DNA from: Thermomicrobium sp. 4228-Ro
GTDB taxonomy: Bacteria; Chloroflexota; Chloroflexia; Thermomicrobiales; Thermomicrobiaceae
Direction of reading: 5' to 3'
Length of the DNA stretch: 64,000 nucleotides
Assembly (NCBI RefSeq): GCF_026241205.1
Contig: NZ_JAPFQM010000001.1
Coordinates: 620,001-684,000 of the forward strand
Each line of letters opens with the position of its first letter. Position 1 is the stretch's first letter. Positions 1 to 8,958 of the stretch are shown here, piece by piece. The notes beneath the pieces are model-generated. The model was given only the letters and a program-made list of their open reading frames with translations. It was not told the DNA's origin and searched no databases. Position numbers and translations under genes: made by a program.

Positions 1-357
1 GAGCGTGCGACCGAAATCCGCGCAGCCGAACAGGCCGTGGCCGCGATCACCGGCAGCGAGGAAACCCTGCGACCGTTCTTCCGGCCCCCGTACGGTGACT
101 ACGACGAGGCGTTGCTCGAGCAATTGCCAGAACTGGGATACGACGCCCTCCTGCTGTGGACGGTCGATTCCCTGGGCTGGCGCGGCCTTCCGCCCGAGGA
201 GGTCGTCCAACGGGTCGTCGCTGCTGCTGGACCCGGTGCAATCGTCCTCATGCACGTCGGTGCACAGTCGACCGATGCCGCGGCACTACCGATGCTGATC
301 GACGCATTGGCAACAGCAGGATATCGATTCGCCACCGTTCAGGAGTTCCTCGGCTGA
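1..357 (+). CDS. Polysaccharide deacetylase, C-terminal part (partial)
   Basis: The reading frame is already open at base 1 and ends with TGA at 355-357, so only the last 118 residues are present. The visible part fits the end of a NodB-type carbohydrate esterase: an RPPYGDYD segment (motif 3), LLWTVDSLGW (motif 4 region) and IVLMHVG (the His of motif 5). Members of this family remove N- or O-acetyl groups from cell-wall or exported polysaccharides. The metal-binding Asp/His motifs would lie upstream of the window. Substrate and localisation cannot be judged from this fragment. Confidence 0.85.
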   Translation, partial: ERATEIRAAEQAVAAITGSEETLRPFFRPPYGDYDEALLEQLPELGYDALLLWTVDSLGWRGLPPEEVVQRVVAAAGPGAIVLMHVGAQSTDAAALPMLIDALATAGYRFATVQEFLG

Positions 358-379
358 GACACTGGCTGTCAGGGAAACT

Positions 380-409
380 TTGACATCCTCTGGCCAGGAA
401 GGGTATCTG
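380..409 (+). promoter_or_regulatory. Promoter before the cupredoxin gene
   Basis: TTGACA (380-385), an 18-base spacer and TATCTG (404-409). Transcription would start near 416, giving a leader of about 120 bases before the start codon at 535. Confidence 0.5.
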
Positions 410-534
410 AGAGATTGCTTTGGCATACTACGCTTCGGAGCTGCGCCCGAAGCGCAGCGTACAGGTACAGCGTCAGTATCGGGTTCGTTCTGTGCAGGGT
501 TCTCGAATCCCTGCCGAGTGAGGAGGCTTGGGCG

Positions 535-966
535 ATGACGGAACGGTACAGTGAGCGTGTCACGCGACGTGCGCTCCTTCGCCGAGCGACAGGTCTCGCT
601 GTCGCATTGCCGGCCGTGAGTCTGCTGCTCGCTGCCTGCGGTGGTGGCGGTGGCGGTGGTGGCGGCACCAGCAGTGGCGGCGGTGGTGGGAAGATCACCA
701 TCGAGATGAGCGAGTACAAATTCAATCCATCGACGATCACCGTCTCACCCGGCGCGAGTGTGACGGTGACGCTCAAGAACGTCGGGACTCTGCAACATGA
801 TTTCCATGCAGATCAGATCAACCCACAGACCTCGCCCCTGGTCGATCCGGGTAAGTCGGTCGACTTCACCTTCACTGCCCCCAGTCAGGCAGGTACCTAC
901 GATTTCTGGTGCACCGTGCCTGGTCACAAAGAACTGGGTATGGTCGGCAAGCTCGAGGTCAAGTAA
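535..966 (+). CDS. Cupredoxin-domain lipoprotein (plastocyanin/azurin-like)
   Basis: 143-residue exported blue-copper protein. I chose ATG 535 because GAGGAGG sits just upstream; the open frame continues further 5' but without a ribosome site. The N-terminus has paired arginines (RRALLRR), a hydrophobic stretch and the lipobox LLAAC with Cys35 as the lipidation site, so the protein should be membrane-anchored outside the cell. A glycine-rich linker (residues 36-52, interrupted by TSS) follows. The cupredoxin fold then carries a complete type-1 copper set: His88, Cys126, His131 and Met136. Such proteins shuttle electrons between respiratory complexes, and auracyanin plays this role in other Chloroflexota. 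The exact partner here is unknown. It is monocistronic, with a terminator immediately after it. Confidence 0.85.
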   Translation: MTERYSERVTRRALLRRATGLAVALPAVSLLLAACGGGGGGGGGTSSGGGGGKITIEMSEYKFNPSTITVSPGASVTVTLKNVGTLQHDFHADQINPQTSPLVDPGKSVDFTFTAPSQAGTYDFWCTVPGHKELGMVGKLEVK

Positions 967-998
967 TTCGGGAACACGCTCGTAGCACGTGGACGAAC

Positions 999-1037
999 CG
1001 GCGGCTCGCCAGCGAGCCGCCGCTTGGTTTGTCTTTC
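999..1037 (+). terminator. Rho-independent terminator after the cupredoxin gene
   Basis: A 10-bp perfect stem (999-1008 with 1013-1022), loop CCAG, followed by the T-rich run CTTGGTTTGTCTTT. Confidence 0.8.
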
Positions 1038-1201
1038 CCGCGCCTGCACGACCGCACGGCGGTGTGCTACGATGTCGGCGGTCACGCACGGGAGCGCGTC
1101 TGTCTCGGTACCGTCTCGGATCGGGACTACCTCGGGCACGGTCGCTTCCGCCAGGCCTCAGGCAGGCAAAACACCACACAGGCAGGGAGAGGAGGATCGC
1201 G

Positions 1202-2794
1202 ATGGTATCCCACCAGGCTGGGACCAACCGGGACGGGCAGATTGCGATGCCATTGCCCACCGCGATCCACGACCTGCTCGATCGATCGACACTCATCATC
1301 GCTTCCAACCGCGGCCCGATCGAATTCCACGAAACGAGCGACGGCGAAATCGTTTCCAAGCGCGGGACCGGAGGCGTCATCACGGCGATGAGTGCCGCCG
1401 CGCGCTATGCCGACGCGATCTGGGTCGCCTGTGCGATGACGCCGGCTGACCGGCTGCTCGCCGAGAAGATGCAGGAGGAGCAGCAACCGTTCATCGAGCA
1501 CCCAGATCTCGAGGGCTTTCGCGTCCGCTTCGTTCTCCCCGATCTCGAAGCCTATCGCGGCTACTATTACCGGATCGCCAACCCCCTTCTGTGGTTCCTC
1601 CAGCATTATCTCTGGGACACCCCGCGCGCACCCGATATCGACTACGAGACCTGGCAGGCGTGGCACCATGGGTACGTCGTAGTCAATCGCTTGTTCGCCG
1701 AGGAAATCGTCGCTGCCGCCGAGGCCGCCCCACGCGAGCCGATCGTGTTGCTCCAGGATTACCACCTCTACTTGGCCCCAGCATTTATCCGCGAGCGATG
1801 CCCGGATCTCCTGCTCTATCATTTCATTCACATCCCATGGCCCGATCAGGACTACTGGCGATTGCTGCCGATGGAGATGCGCCGGTCCATCTGTGAGGGA
1901 CTGCTCGCGAACGATATCGTCGGCTTTCAAACACCGCGCCATGCCCGCAGCTTCCTCAATACGGTCGACGTCAACCTGCCGGATGCCGAGGTCGATTACC
2001 GCCGTCGTGAAGTGACCTATCGTGGACGCACGACGCGCGTCCGTGTCTACCCGATCTCGATCGATCCGGAACTGGTGCGGCAGGTCGCCGCGAGCGAGGA
2101 CGCACGCCGGCACGAGGAGCATCTTCGCGCGTTCCGGAACGAGTACACCATCGTCCGGGTCGATCGTGCCGAGCCGAGCAAGAACGTCGTCCGCGGCTTT
2201 CTCGCCTATGATCGCCTGCTGGAGGCACATCCCGAACTGATCGGGCGGGTGAACTTCCTCGCCTTCCTCGTCCCGACGCGGATGGAAGTCGCAGAATACA
2301 TCAACTACCTGGACGAGATCAACGCAGTCGTGGGGCGTATCAACGCGAAATACGCAAACGCCGCTCAGATCGAGGGGATCGACTGGCAACCCGTGCACCT
2401 GTTCGTCGGCGACGACTACCCGCGAGCGCTCGCAGCGATGAAGTTCTATGACGTGCTTCTCGTCAACGCGATCTTCGACGGGATGAACCTCGTCGCCAAG
2501 GAAGGCGCGCTCCTCAACGAGCGGAATGGCGTCCTGATCCTGTCCGAGGGTGCCGGCGCGTATCAGCAGCTCGGGCCCTGGGCCCTTACCGTTTCCCCCA
2601 CCGACATCGAAGGAACCGCCGAAGCGCTCTGGCGGGGATTGACCATGCCGGAGTCCGAACGTGCCTGGCGTGCCCAGCAGCTGCGCCAGCACGTGCTCGA
2701 GCACGACCTGCGCCGCTGGCTGATCGACCAGCTCCAGGACATCGCCGAACTCCGGGCAGAGCGAGAGACCGATCCCGTGCGCACGCCCTCATGA
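1202..2794 (+). CDS. otsA: GT20 glycosyltransferase, trehalose-6-phosphate synthase-like
   Basis: 530 residues, the usual length for this family. The start at ATG 1202 is favoured by GAGAGGAGG just upstream; the frame is open further 5' but without a ribosome site. Family landmarks are in order: ASNRGPIEF with GTGGV at the N-terminus, QDYHLYLAP, FIHIPWP, VGFQTPRHA, the donor-binding VDRAEPSKN (Arg and Lys conserved as in OtsA) and FDGMNLVAKE near the end. OtsA transfers glucose from a nucleotide sugar to glucose-6-phosphate to make trehalose-6-phosphate, a heat and osmotic protectant. No phosphatase domain is fused and none is encoded next to it. A related acceptor, such as glycerol-phosphate, therefore cannot be excluded. 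Confidence 0.82.
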   Translation: MVSHQAGTNRDGQIAMPLPTAIHDLLDRSTLIIASNRGPIEFHETSDGEIVSKRGTGGVITAMSAAARYADAIWVACAMTPADRLLAEKMQEEQQPFIEHPDLEGFRVRFVLPDLEAYRGYYYRIANPLLWFLQHYLWDTPRAPDIDYETWQAWHHGYVVVNRLFAEEIVAAAEAAPREPIVLLQDYHLYLAPAFIRERCPDLLLYHFIHIPWPDQDYWRLLPMEMRRSICEGLLANDIVGFQTPRHARSFLNTVDVNLPDAEVDYRRREVTYRGRTTRVRVYPISIDPELVRQVAASEDARRHEEHLRAFRNEYTIVRVDRAEPSKNVVRGFLAYDRLLEAHPELIGRVNFLAFLVPTRMEVAEYINYLDEINAVVGRINAKYANAAQIEGIDWQPVHLFVGDDYPRALAAMKFYDVLLVNAIFDGMNLVAKEGALLNERNGVLILSEGAGAYQQLGPWALTVSPTDIEGTAEALWRGLTMPESERAWRAQQLRQHVLEHDLRRWLIDQLQDIAELRAERETDPVRTPS

Positions 2795-2873
2795 GCCACC
2801 GCGGAAAGCCCGGCCAGCGGTTGGTTTGGTACAACTCTCCTGGTAGGGTCGAAGCCGACCCGGGAGGGTGACG

Positions 2874-5081
2874 GTGTTCGCGCGTATCGGTCGGTTCTCG
2901 TTCCGCCACCGCTGGTGGGTACTCGCCGGCTGGCTCCTGGCTGTCCTCGCCGCTCTCCCGCTCCTCCCGCGCGTCAGCGGTGCGTTGGAAGTGGGCGGAT
3001 TCTCGAGTCCCCACACCGAGGCGGCTCGGACACGCGAGCTGCTCCGGCAACGCATCCCCGGGTACAGCCCGAGTTCGATCATCGTCCTCTTTTCCCATCC
3101 CACGCTGCGCCCCACCGATCCCGAGTTCGTCCGGCAGGCACAGGAAGCGCTCCACGCGGTTCCCGCCGTACCCCACGTTACGGGCATTCAGTGGTTCACC
3201 GACAACCCGACGCAAATCGCGCCGGACGGCTCGCTCGCCTACGCGGTCATCGAACTCGACCTCCAACCCGAGGAAGCGCAGCGCGTGCTCGACGAGATTC
3301 AGGCTGCGATCCAACCGACCGGCCTCACGATCCAGCTGGCCGGCGCCCCCGCCTTCTACGCTGATCTCGAACGGGTCACCGAGCGTGATCTCCGTCGTGC
3401 TGAGGTCATTGCCTTCCCGTTCGCCCTCGTCGCCTTGCTCTACGTCTTCGGGTCAGCGGTCGCCGCCGCGGTTCCGCTCTTCATCGGCGGGGTCACCGTC
3501 GCACTCGTGCTCGGTATCGTCTATGCGCTGACACGGATCACCGAACTGTCGATTTTCACCTTGAACGTCGCCTCTCTGCTCGGACTCGGCCTCTCGATCG
3601 ACTACTCGCTCTTCCTGGTCAGTCGCTTCCGCGAGGAGCTCGCGCAAAACGGACTCGAAGAAGCCGTCGTGCGGACGACGACGACCGCCGGTCGAGCTGT
3701 GTTCTTTTCCGGTTTGACCGTGCTGATCGGGCTTTCCGGGCTCGGCTTCTTCGAATTCTTGTTCATGCGCTCGGTCGGCATCGCTGGCGTCCTCGTCGTC
3801 CTGGTCGCCGTGAGCGCGAGCCTCACGCTCCTTCCAGCCCTGCTCGGCATTCTCGGTCCACGCATCGATGCCTTGCGTGTCATCCGCCGTGGCGTCGAAA
3901 CAGGCCGGTTCTGGCACTGGGTCTCCGATTTCGTCATGCGCCGTCCCTGGCAAATCGCGATTCCCGTCGTGACCGCGCTGATCGTCCTCGGCTTACCTTT
4001 CCGCCATGTCGAACTGAGTTCTCCAGATGCGACGATCTTGCCGACTTCGACACCTTCCCGCCAGGCACTCGAGACCTTCCGGCGCGCCTTCGGTGACGGC
4101 GCACTCTCGCCGCTGGTCATCGCGGTCGAGACCGAGCGTCCGGTCAACGATCCTGCGACGATCGCTGCACTCTACGACTTCACCCGCAAGCTCGCCGCCG
4201 ACCCACGTGTCACGCGGATCACCAGTATCGTCACCATCGATCCGCGTATCTCGCTCCAGCAGTATCAGCTCCTGTACGCCGACCCCACGCGGGTCCCGGA
4301 CCCGCTCCTCCGCCGCGTCTACGACCAGCTCGCCGGGGACCACTTGACAGCGATCTACGTGTATACTGATGCGCTCCCTGCGAGCGACCGCGCGAAGCAG
4401 CTCCTGCACGATATCCGTACGCTGGATCCCGGCCCTGGCCTGAAACTCTGGGTGGACGGCGGTACAGCTGAGATCGTCGACGTGGTCAACCGGATGTACA
4501 GCGAGTTTCCCCTGGCAGCACTGACCGTCGTCCTCGCCACCTATGTCGTCTTGTTCGTGCTCCTGCGATCGGTGCTCCTCCCGCTCAAAGCGATCGTGCT
4601 GAATGTGCTGAGCCTGACCGCAAGCTACGGAGCGCTGGTGTTCGTATTCCAGGAAGGTCACTTCAGCTCGCTCCTGCGCTTTTCGCCGCTCGGCTTCACG
4701 GAAGCCTCGCTCCCGATCGTCATGTTCTGCATTCTCTTCGGTGTTTCGATGGACTATGAAGTATTTCTGCTGAGCCGAATGCGCGAGGTCTGGGATCGGA
4801 CACGCGATAATCGACTCGCTGTCGCGACCGGACTCGCCCGGAGCGGTCGCATCATCACTGGCGCAGCGCTCATCCTCGTCGTCGTCGCAGCGGCATTCGT
4901 TACCGCTGACGTAGTGCTGATCAAGGCGCTCGGGCTCGGTATCGCGCTGGCGGTCGCGCTCGATGCGAGCGTCGTCCGCACCTTGCTGGTACCCGCAACG
5001 ATGCGCCTGCTCGGCCAGTGGAACTGGTGGGTACCGCGCCGGATGGAGCGAGCCCTCGAGACGGTTAGGCTGGAGCACTGA
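2874..5081 (+). CDS. MMPL/RND-family membrane exporter
   Basis: 735-residue polytopic membrane protein. GTG 2874 is preferred over GTG 2868 because GGAGG at 2863-2867 then has a normal spacing. It has the duplicated RND layout: a TM helix near residue 20, a large external domain, a block of TM helices (about 170-350), a second external domain and a second TM block (about 510-720). Each TM block contains the proton-relay signature (GLSIDYSLFLVSRFREE and GVSMDYEVFLLSRMREV). MMPL proteins export lipids or hydrophobic compounds using the proton gradient. The stop overlaps the start of the next lipoprotein gene (TGATG), so the two are probably co-translated and may work together at the envelope. 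The substrate is unknown. Confidence 0.85.
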   Translation: MFARIGRFSFRHRWWVLAGWLLAVLAALPLLPRVSGALEVGGFSSPHTEAARTRELLRQRIPGYSPSSIIVLFSHPTLRPTDPEFVRQAQEALHAVPAVPHVTGIQWFTDNPTQIAPDGSLAYAVIELDLQPEEAQRVLDEIQAAIQPTGLTIQLAGAPAFYADLERVTERDLRRAEVIAFPFALVALLYVFGSAVAAAVPLFIGGVTVALVLGIVYALTRITELSIFTLNVASLLGLGLSIDYSLFLVSRFREELAQNGLEEAVVRTTTTAGRAVFFSGLTVLIGLSGLGFFEFLFMRSVGIAGVLVVLVAVSASLTLLPALLGILGPRIDALRVIRRGVETGRFWHWVSDFVMRRPWQIAIPVVTALIVLGLPFRHVELSSPDATILPTSTPSRQALETFRRAFGDGALSPLVIAVETERPVNDPATIAALYDFTRKLAADPRVTRITSIVTIDPRISLQQYQLLYADPTRVPDPLLRRVYDQLAGDHLTAIYVYTDALPASDRAKQLLHDIRTLDPGPGLKLWVDGGTAEIVDVVNRMYSEFPLAALTVVLATYVVLFVLLRSVLLPLKAIVLNVLSLTASYGALVFVFQEGHFSSLLRFSPLGFTEASLPIVMFCILFGVSMDYEVFLLSRMREVWDRTRDNRLAVATGLARSGRIITGAALILVVVAAAFVTADVVLIKALGLGIALAVALDASVVRTLLVPATMRLLGQWNWWVPRRMERALETVRLEH

Positions 5082-6163
5082 TGCGACGGCGCACGTTCCT
5101 GTCCTGGTTCAGTCTCCTGCTCGCCGCCTGCCGAGCGGAGACCGCGCCGGGGGCATCATCGTCGACCGCTGAACCGAGCCCTCGTCCAGCCAGTCTCTTC
5201 CTGACACCGCCACCAGCGCCCGGTCCGGTCGTGTTCCCGCGCGATTTCGGGTCGCACGACGCCCTGACCGAGTGGTGGTACTACACCGGGCATCTCCAGG
5301 CGACGACAGCCGAACGCTTCGGCTTCGAGTTCGTGGTCTTTCAGGTCCAGCGCTTCGGTTACCCGGTCGTCTATGCCGCCCATGCGGCTGTTACCGTTGT
5401 CGAGGAGCAAGCGTTCCGCTGGGACGAGCGCCTGGCTTCGGCGCCGCAGCGGCAAGCGAGCTGGCCGCTCGAGCTGCGCGTCGGCGACTGGGCGCTCACC
5501 AGTGATGGCCAGTCCGACCGGATTATCGTGCACAGCTCGTCGTTCGCCTTCACAATCGATCTCCGATCGACGAGACCACCGGTTCTCCATCACGGGGGCT
5601 ACTTCGAATGGGCTCCTGCCACCGGATCGTACTACGACTCGCGGACGCGCTTGACCGTCGAGGGACGACTCGAGGTCGACAGTCGCTCGCTCGCCGTGAC
5701 CGGGCTAGCCTGGAACGATCACCAGTGGGGCAACTTCCTCCTCGGAACCGGTGGCTGGGACTGGTTCGCGCTGCAACTCGACGATGGAACGGATATCATG
5801 CTCTGGCAATCGCGCGACAGCGCGCAACGACCGATCGAACGACGCGGGACGGTCGTCTTCCCGGACGGTACCGCGCATCCGCTCGAAGCTGCCGATATCC
5901 AGATTCGTGTCTCCGGCACCTGGAGGAGCCCGCATTCAGGCGCGACGTACCCCAGTGGCTGGGAGATTGCCTTGCCACCGCTCCATCTCACCGCCGCCGT
6001 GACTCCTTTAGTCCGTGACCAGGAGTTGCAGACCGTACGTTCGACCGGTGTGGTCTACTGGGAGGGTGCCGTTGCCGTCCAGGCCCAGCGGGATGGAGCG
6101 CGAATCGGTGGACAGGGGTACGTCGAACTGACCGGTTACGCCGCGCCGGTCGCGGGAGCGTAG
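5081..6163 (+). CDS. Lipocalin-like CrtC/AttH-family lipoprotein
   Basis: 360 residues. The start codon overlaps the stop of the MMPL gene. The N-terminus RRRTFLSWFSLLLAAC ends in a lipobox (LAAC), so the mature protein should be lipid-anchored outside the membrane. The body has the hallmarks of the CrtC/AttH lipocalin-like family: EWWYYTGHL near residue 65, then a second half containing LAWNDHQWGNFLLGTGGWDWF and DIMLWQSRD. CrtC members hydrate carotenoids, whereas AttH members are of unknown role. Carotenoid 1,2-hydratase is conceivable in a pigmented Thermomicrobium-like organism, but linkage to an MMPL exporter fits a lipid or pigment binding role equally well. Confidence 0.75.
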   Translation: MRRRTFLSWFSLLLAACRAETAPGASSSTAEPSPRPASLFLTPPPAPGPVVFPRDFGSHDALTEWWYYTGHLQATTAERFGFEFVVFQVQRFGYPVVYAAHAAVTVVEEQAFRWDERLASAPQRQASWPLELRVGDWALTSDGQSDRIIVHSSSFAFTIDLRSTRPPVLHHGGYFEWAPATGSYYDSRTRLTVEGRLEVDSRSLAVTGLAWNDHQWGNFLLGTGGWDWFALQLDDGTDIMLWQSRDSAQRPIERRGTVVFPDGTAHPLEAADIQIRVSGTWRSPHSGATYPSGWEIALPPLHLTAAVTPLVRDQELQTVRSTGVVYWEGAVAVQAQRDGARIGGQGYVELTGYAAPVAGA

Positions 6164-6330
6164 GCCGGACGATCCCTGTCACGAACCCGCGGTGCCGTGG
6201 CGCACGAGCGCACGTGCAGTGCCGGCGTCCCGCTCGTGACCGCTACGCCAGGACACTGCCGACGATCGATCGCACGTCCTGCACAGCGGGCAACGTGAAG
6301 GCAACGACCGGCCTTTCAGTCCAGCAGACC

Positions 6331-6359
6331 TTGACAACTGGCACACGAAACCCTAGAAT
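6331..6359 (+). promoter_or_regulatory. Promoter for metX leader
   Basis: TTGACA (6331-6336), 17-base spacer, TAGAAT (6354-6359). Transcription would begin near 6366, about 18 bases before the SAM riboswitch. Upstream of it, 6164-6330 shows nothing I can assign. Confidence 0.75.
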
Positions 6360-6383
6360 AGGCGCCAACAATCGAGAGGCCGG

Positions 6384-6493
6384 CGCTCATCCAGAGCGGT
6401 GGAGGGAACGGCCCGACGAAGCCCGGCAACCAGCGCAGGCCACTGCGCCAGGTGCCAATGCCGGCGGAGCAGAGAGGCTCCGCACGATGAGCG
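6384..6493 (+). promoter_or_regulatory. SAM-I riboswitch (S box)
   Basis: The P1 helix pairs CGCTCATC (6384-6391) with GATGAGCG (6486-6493). Between them lie the conserved S-box elements in order: AGAGCGGTGGAGGGA, GGCCCGACGAAGCCCGGCAACC and GGTGCCAATGCC, followed by a P4-like hairpin rich in GGAGC/GCTCC. The element binds S-adenosylmethionine, and binding stabilises P1 and favours the downstream terminator. It sits in the leader of metX, so it should shut methionine synthesis when SAM is abundant. Confidence 0.93.
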
Positions 6494-6515
6494 CGGTCCA
6501 TGCAGCGATGCAGGA

Positions 6516-6545
6516 CCCTCCACCATGATGTGGGGGGCTTCTTCG
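6516..6545 (+). terminator. Riboswitch expression-platform terminator
   Basis: Stem CCCTCCAC (6516-6523) with GTGGGGGG (6530-6537), one G-T wobble, loop CATGAT, tail CTTCTTCGT. It starts 22 bases after P1, as expected for a SAM-off switch. The T-tract is poor. Confidence 0.6.
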
Positions 6546-6620
6546 TATCCCTCCACGCGGACAGATGAGCTTTGCCGAAGGCGCATTCCTACGGGGTTTC
6601 TGCGCTCCGGGGGTGTGACC

Positions 6621-7751
6621 ATGAGCGGAGGGAAGACTGTGACGACGACCGTGCCGTGTACGTATCGCATCGCCCGTATCGCGACGCCGGAACAGCCGTT
6701 CGTGACCGAACACGGTGACATTCTGCCGGTCGTCGATATCGCTTATGAAACCTGGGGAACGCTGAGTCCGACTCGGGACAACGTCGTCCTCATTTGCCAC
6801 GCATTGACCGGAAGTAGCCACGTCGCCTCCCACGCACCGGACGATCAACTGGGCTGGTGGGAACCGATGGTCGGGCCTGGCCGGTTCATCGACACCGACC
6901 GGCATTTCGTGATCTGCGCCAACGTCCTCGGTAGTTGTTATGGCTCCACCGGGCCACGGTCGATCGATCCGCGGACCGGTCGTCGATACAATCTTCGCTT
7001 CCCACTGATCACGATCCGCGACATCGTCCGCTCCCAGGCCTTGCTGCTCGACCAGCTCGGTATCGAGCGGATCTACGCCGTGATCGGTGGCTCGCTCGGT
7101 GGCATGCAGGTCCTCGAATGGGCTGCGATGTATCCGGACCGGGTCGAGCGGATCGTGCCGATCGCGGTCGGCGGCCAGTTTTCCGATCAGGGCATCGCCT
7201 ACAACGAAGTGCAACGGCGCGCCATCATGCTCGATCCAGCCTGGCGGAACGGCGAGTACGAGGACGGCGAGGGGCCGCAGCGCGGGCTGGCCATCGCACG
7301 CATGCTCGGTGTGATCACGTACCAGTCGGACGAGCTGATGACCGCCCGGTTCGAGCGCCGAACGGAGGCACGCTATACGGCCTGGCCCGAGTTCCTCGGT
7401 CGCTACGATGTCGAAGGGTACCTCCACTACCAGGGAGACAAACTGGTCCGGCGGTTCGATGCGAACTGCTATCTCTACCTCACCCGGGCGATGGATTCGC
7501 ACGACCTCGGGCGCGGTCGCGGCGGGTATCCAGCTGGTCTCGCGCTGATCCGTGCCCGGACGCTCTGCATCGGCATTCGGTCCGACATCCTCTTCTGGCC
7601 GAGCCAGGTACGCCAGCTGGCTGACGATCTGCGCGCCTTCGGTACCGATGCCCAATACTGGGAACTCGACTCACCGAATGGCCACGATGCCTTCCTCAAG
7701 GACTTCGACCAGATCGGCCCGGTCATCGCCGGTTTCCTCGCGGAACCGTGA
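6621..7751 (+). CDS. metX: Homoserine O-acetyltransferase
   Basis: 376 residues, normal length. ATG 6621 follows GGGGG; GTG 6615 in the same frame is the alternative. The upstream part of the open frame is the riboswitch and is not coding. It is an alpha/beta-hydrolase with ICHALTGSSH, the nucleophile elbow GGSLGGMQ (Ser) and a C-terminal DSPNGHDAFL carrying the catalytic His, and MetX family blocks such as GPRSIDP and VGGQFSDQGIAYNEVQR. It acetylates (or succinylates) homoserine, the committing step to methionine. The SAM-I riboswitch upstream fits this role. It converges on hom, which makes its substrate. Confidence 0.93.
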   Translation: MSGGKTVTTTVPCTYRIARIATPEQPFVTEHGDILPVVDIAYETWGTLSPTRDNVVLICHALTGSSHVASHAPDDQLGWWEPMVGPGRFIDTDRHFVICANVLGSCYGSTGPRSIDPRTGRRYNLRFPLITIRDIVRSQALLLDQLGIERIYAVIGGSLGGMQVLEWAAMYPDRVERIVPIAVGGQFSDQGIAYNEVQRRAIMLDPAWRNGEYEDGEGPQRGLAIARMLGVITYQSDELMTARFERRTEARYTAWPEFLGRYDVEGYLHYQGDKLVRRFDANCYLYLTRAMDSHDLGRGRGGYPAGLALIRARTLCIGIRSDILFWPSQVRQLADDLRAFGTDAQYWELDSPNGHDAFLKDFDQIGPVIAGFLAEP

Positions 7752-7780
7752 CGTCACGTCGAGCGAAACGCAACGCAGGA

Positions 7781-7810
7781 GCAGGGGATCGGTTGCAGTC
7801 GACCCCCTGC
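7781..7810. terminator. Hairpin between convergent metX and hom
   Basis: GCAGGGG (7781-7787) pairs with CCCCTGC (7804-7810). It lies 30 bases past the metX stop and just past the hom stop on the other strand. T-tracts are weak, so it is a likely but not certain shared terminator. Confidence 0.45.
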
Positions 7811-7830
7811 ATCCTCAACACCGCACGAGT

Positions 7831-8829
7831 TCAGCCAGCTGGATCGATCCGCGGAAGCAGCGCCGGGCCGAACCGCACGGCATCGATGACATCGGCGATC
7901 AACGCAGCGGCGGTGGGCGCGGGGCCAGCCCCTGGCCCGTACAGGACGACCGTGCCGACCCGGTCACAGGTGAGTTCGATCGCATTCAAATTGAGGCGCA
8001 CGTGCGCGAGAAGGTCGTTCCCCGAGACGAAGACCGGATGCACCCGCAGTTCCCAATCGCCGTTCTTGTACACCGCCTCCGCAATCAGTTTCACCGCCCC
8101 ACCGCGCGTCCGCGCGTCGAGGATCTGATCCGGCGTGACGCTGGTTATCCCGCGGCGATCGATCCGCTCGGGGTGAATATGCCGGCCAGCCACGAGCGAG
8201 GCGAGGATGCTCAGCTTGTAAGCCGCATCGAACCCCTCGACATCAGCAGTCGGGTCCGGCTCGGCGTAGCCGCGGCGTTGTGCTTCGCGCAGGGCGTCAT
8301 GGTATGCTACCCCCTCCTCGGCCATCATGGTCAGGATGAAGTTCGTCGTCCCGTTCACGATACCCCGGATCCGCTCCACGCGGTTGACCGACAAGAGCTG
8401 CCGCAGGCTCGCCATCAGCGGAATTCCTGCTCCCACGCTCGCTTCGAAGAGGAGCGCTCGCTGCCTCTCGCGCGCCACAGCGACCAGCTCCGCGAAGTGC
8501 TTGCTCAGAGCCTCCTTGTTCGCCGTGACGACGTGTTTCCCCGCCAGCAAGGCACGTTTCAAGTAGGTGGCAGCTGGCTCCTCACCGCCCAGTGCCTCGA
8601 CGACGACGACCACGTCCGGATCCTCGAGTATCGGATCGATACTGGTGGTCGCAGCATGTTCCGGCAGACCAGCCGCGACCACCCGTTCCGGATGGCGAGC
8701 CATGCCCCAGCGCACGTCGATCCGAAGGCCTGTGCGTCGCGCAAGCTCGTCCCCCTTGTCCTGGAGGGTCTTGGCAACAGCTGAGCCGACCGTTCCGACT
8801 CCGAGCAACGCGACACCGACTGTCTGCAT
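7831..8829 (-). CDS. hom: Homoserine dehydrogenase
   Basis: 332 residues from ATG 8829, chosen because GGAGAGG lies 7 bases upstream; an ATG at 8871 lacks one. The NAD(P)-binding GVGTVGSAVAKTL is at the N-terminus. The catalytic domain follows, with VTANKEAL, IVNGTTNFIL, GYAEPDPTADVEGFDAAYK (substrate-binding Asp and the Lys of the relay) and a C-terminal GPGAGPAPTAAALIADV. It reduces aspartate semialdehyde to homoserine, feeding Met and Thr/Ile. The C-terminal ACT domain of many bacterial Hom proteins is absent, so classic allosteric inhibition by threonine through that domain is unlikely. This makes RNA-level control of the neighbouring genes more significant. It is transcribed divergently from asd. 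Confidence 0.93.
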   Translation of the reverse strand: MQTVGVALLGVGTVGSAVAKTLQDKGDELARRTGLRIDVRWGMARHPERVVAAGLPEHAATTSIDPILEDPDVVVVVEALGGEEPAATYLKRALLAGKHVVTANKEALSKHFAELVAVARERQRALLFEASVGAGIPLMASLRQLLSVNRVERIRGIVNGTTNFILTMMAEEGVAYHDALREAQRRGYAEPDPTADVEGFDAAYKLSILASLVAGRHIHPERIDRRGITSVTPDQILDARTRGGAVKLIAEAVYKNGDWELRVHPVFVSGNDLLAHVRLNLNAIELTCDRVGTVVLYGPGAGPAPTAAALIADVIDAVRFGPALLPRIDPAG

Positions 8830-8854
8830 CTGACGACCCTCTCCGCTCGTTTCC

Positions 8855-8883
8855 TTGACCCACAACGCCATGCCTGGTACAGT
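8855..8883 (+). promoter_or_regulatory. Promoter for the asd leader
   Basis: TTGACC (8855-8860), 17-base spacer, TACAGT (8878-8883). Transcription would start near 8890, about 230 bases before asd, leaving room for the leader peptide and attenuator. Confidence 0.7.
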
Positions 8884-8958
8884 GACGCCAGGCGCACACA
8901 GGGTAGGCGAGCCCTGGCGCCTCGCGCAACGGGAAGGGTGCTTGAAGGAGTGGACGCC

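Noticed and set aside
636-690. GGT/GGC-rich run as a simple repeat or assembly fault
   Set aside because: It encodes the glycine linker of the lipoprotein, and the frame continues correctly on both sides.
1127-2704. 525-codon open frame antisense to the GT20 gene
   Set aside because: High GC leaves long antisense frames; no ribosome site and no recognisable motif, while the sense strand has all GT20 motifs.
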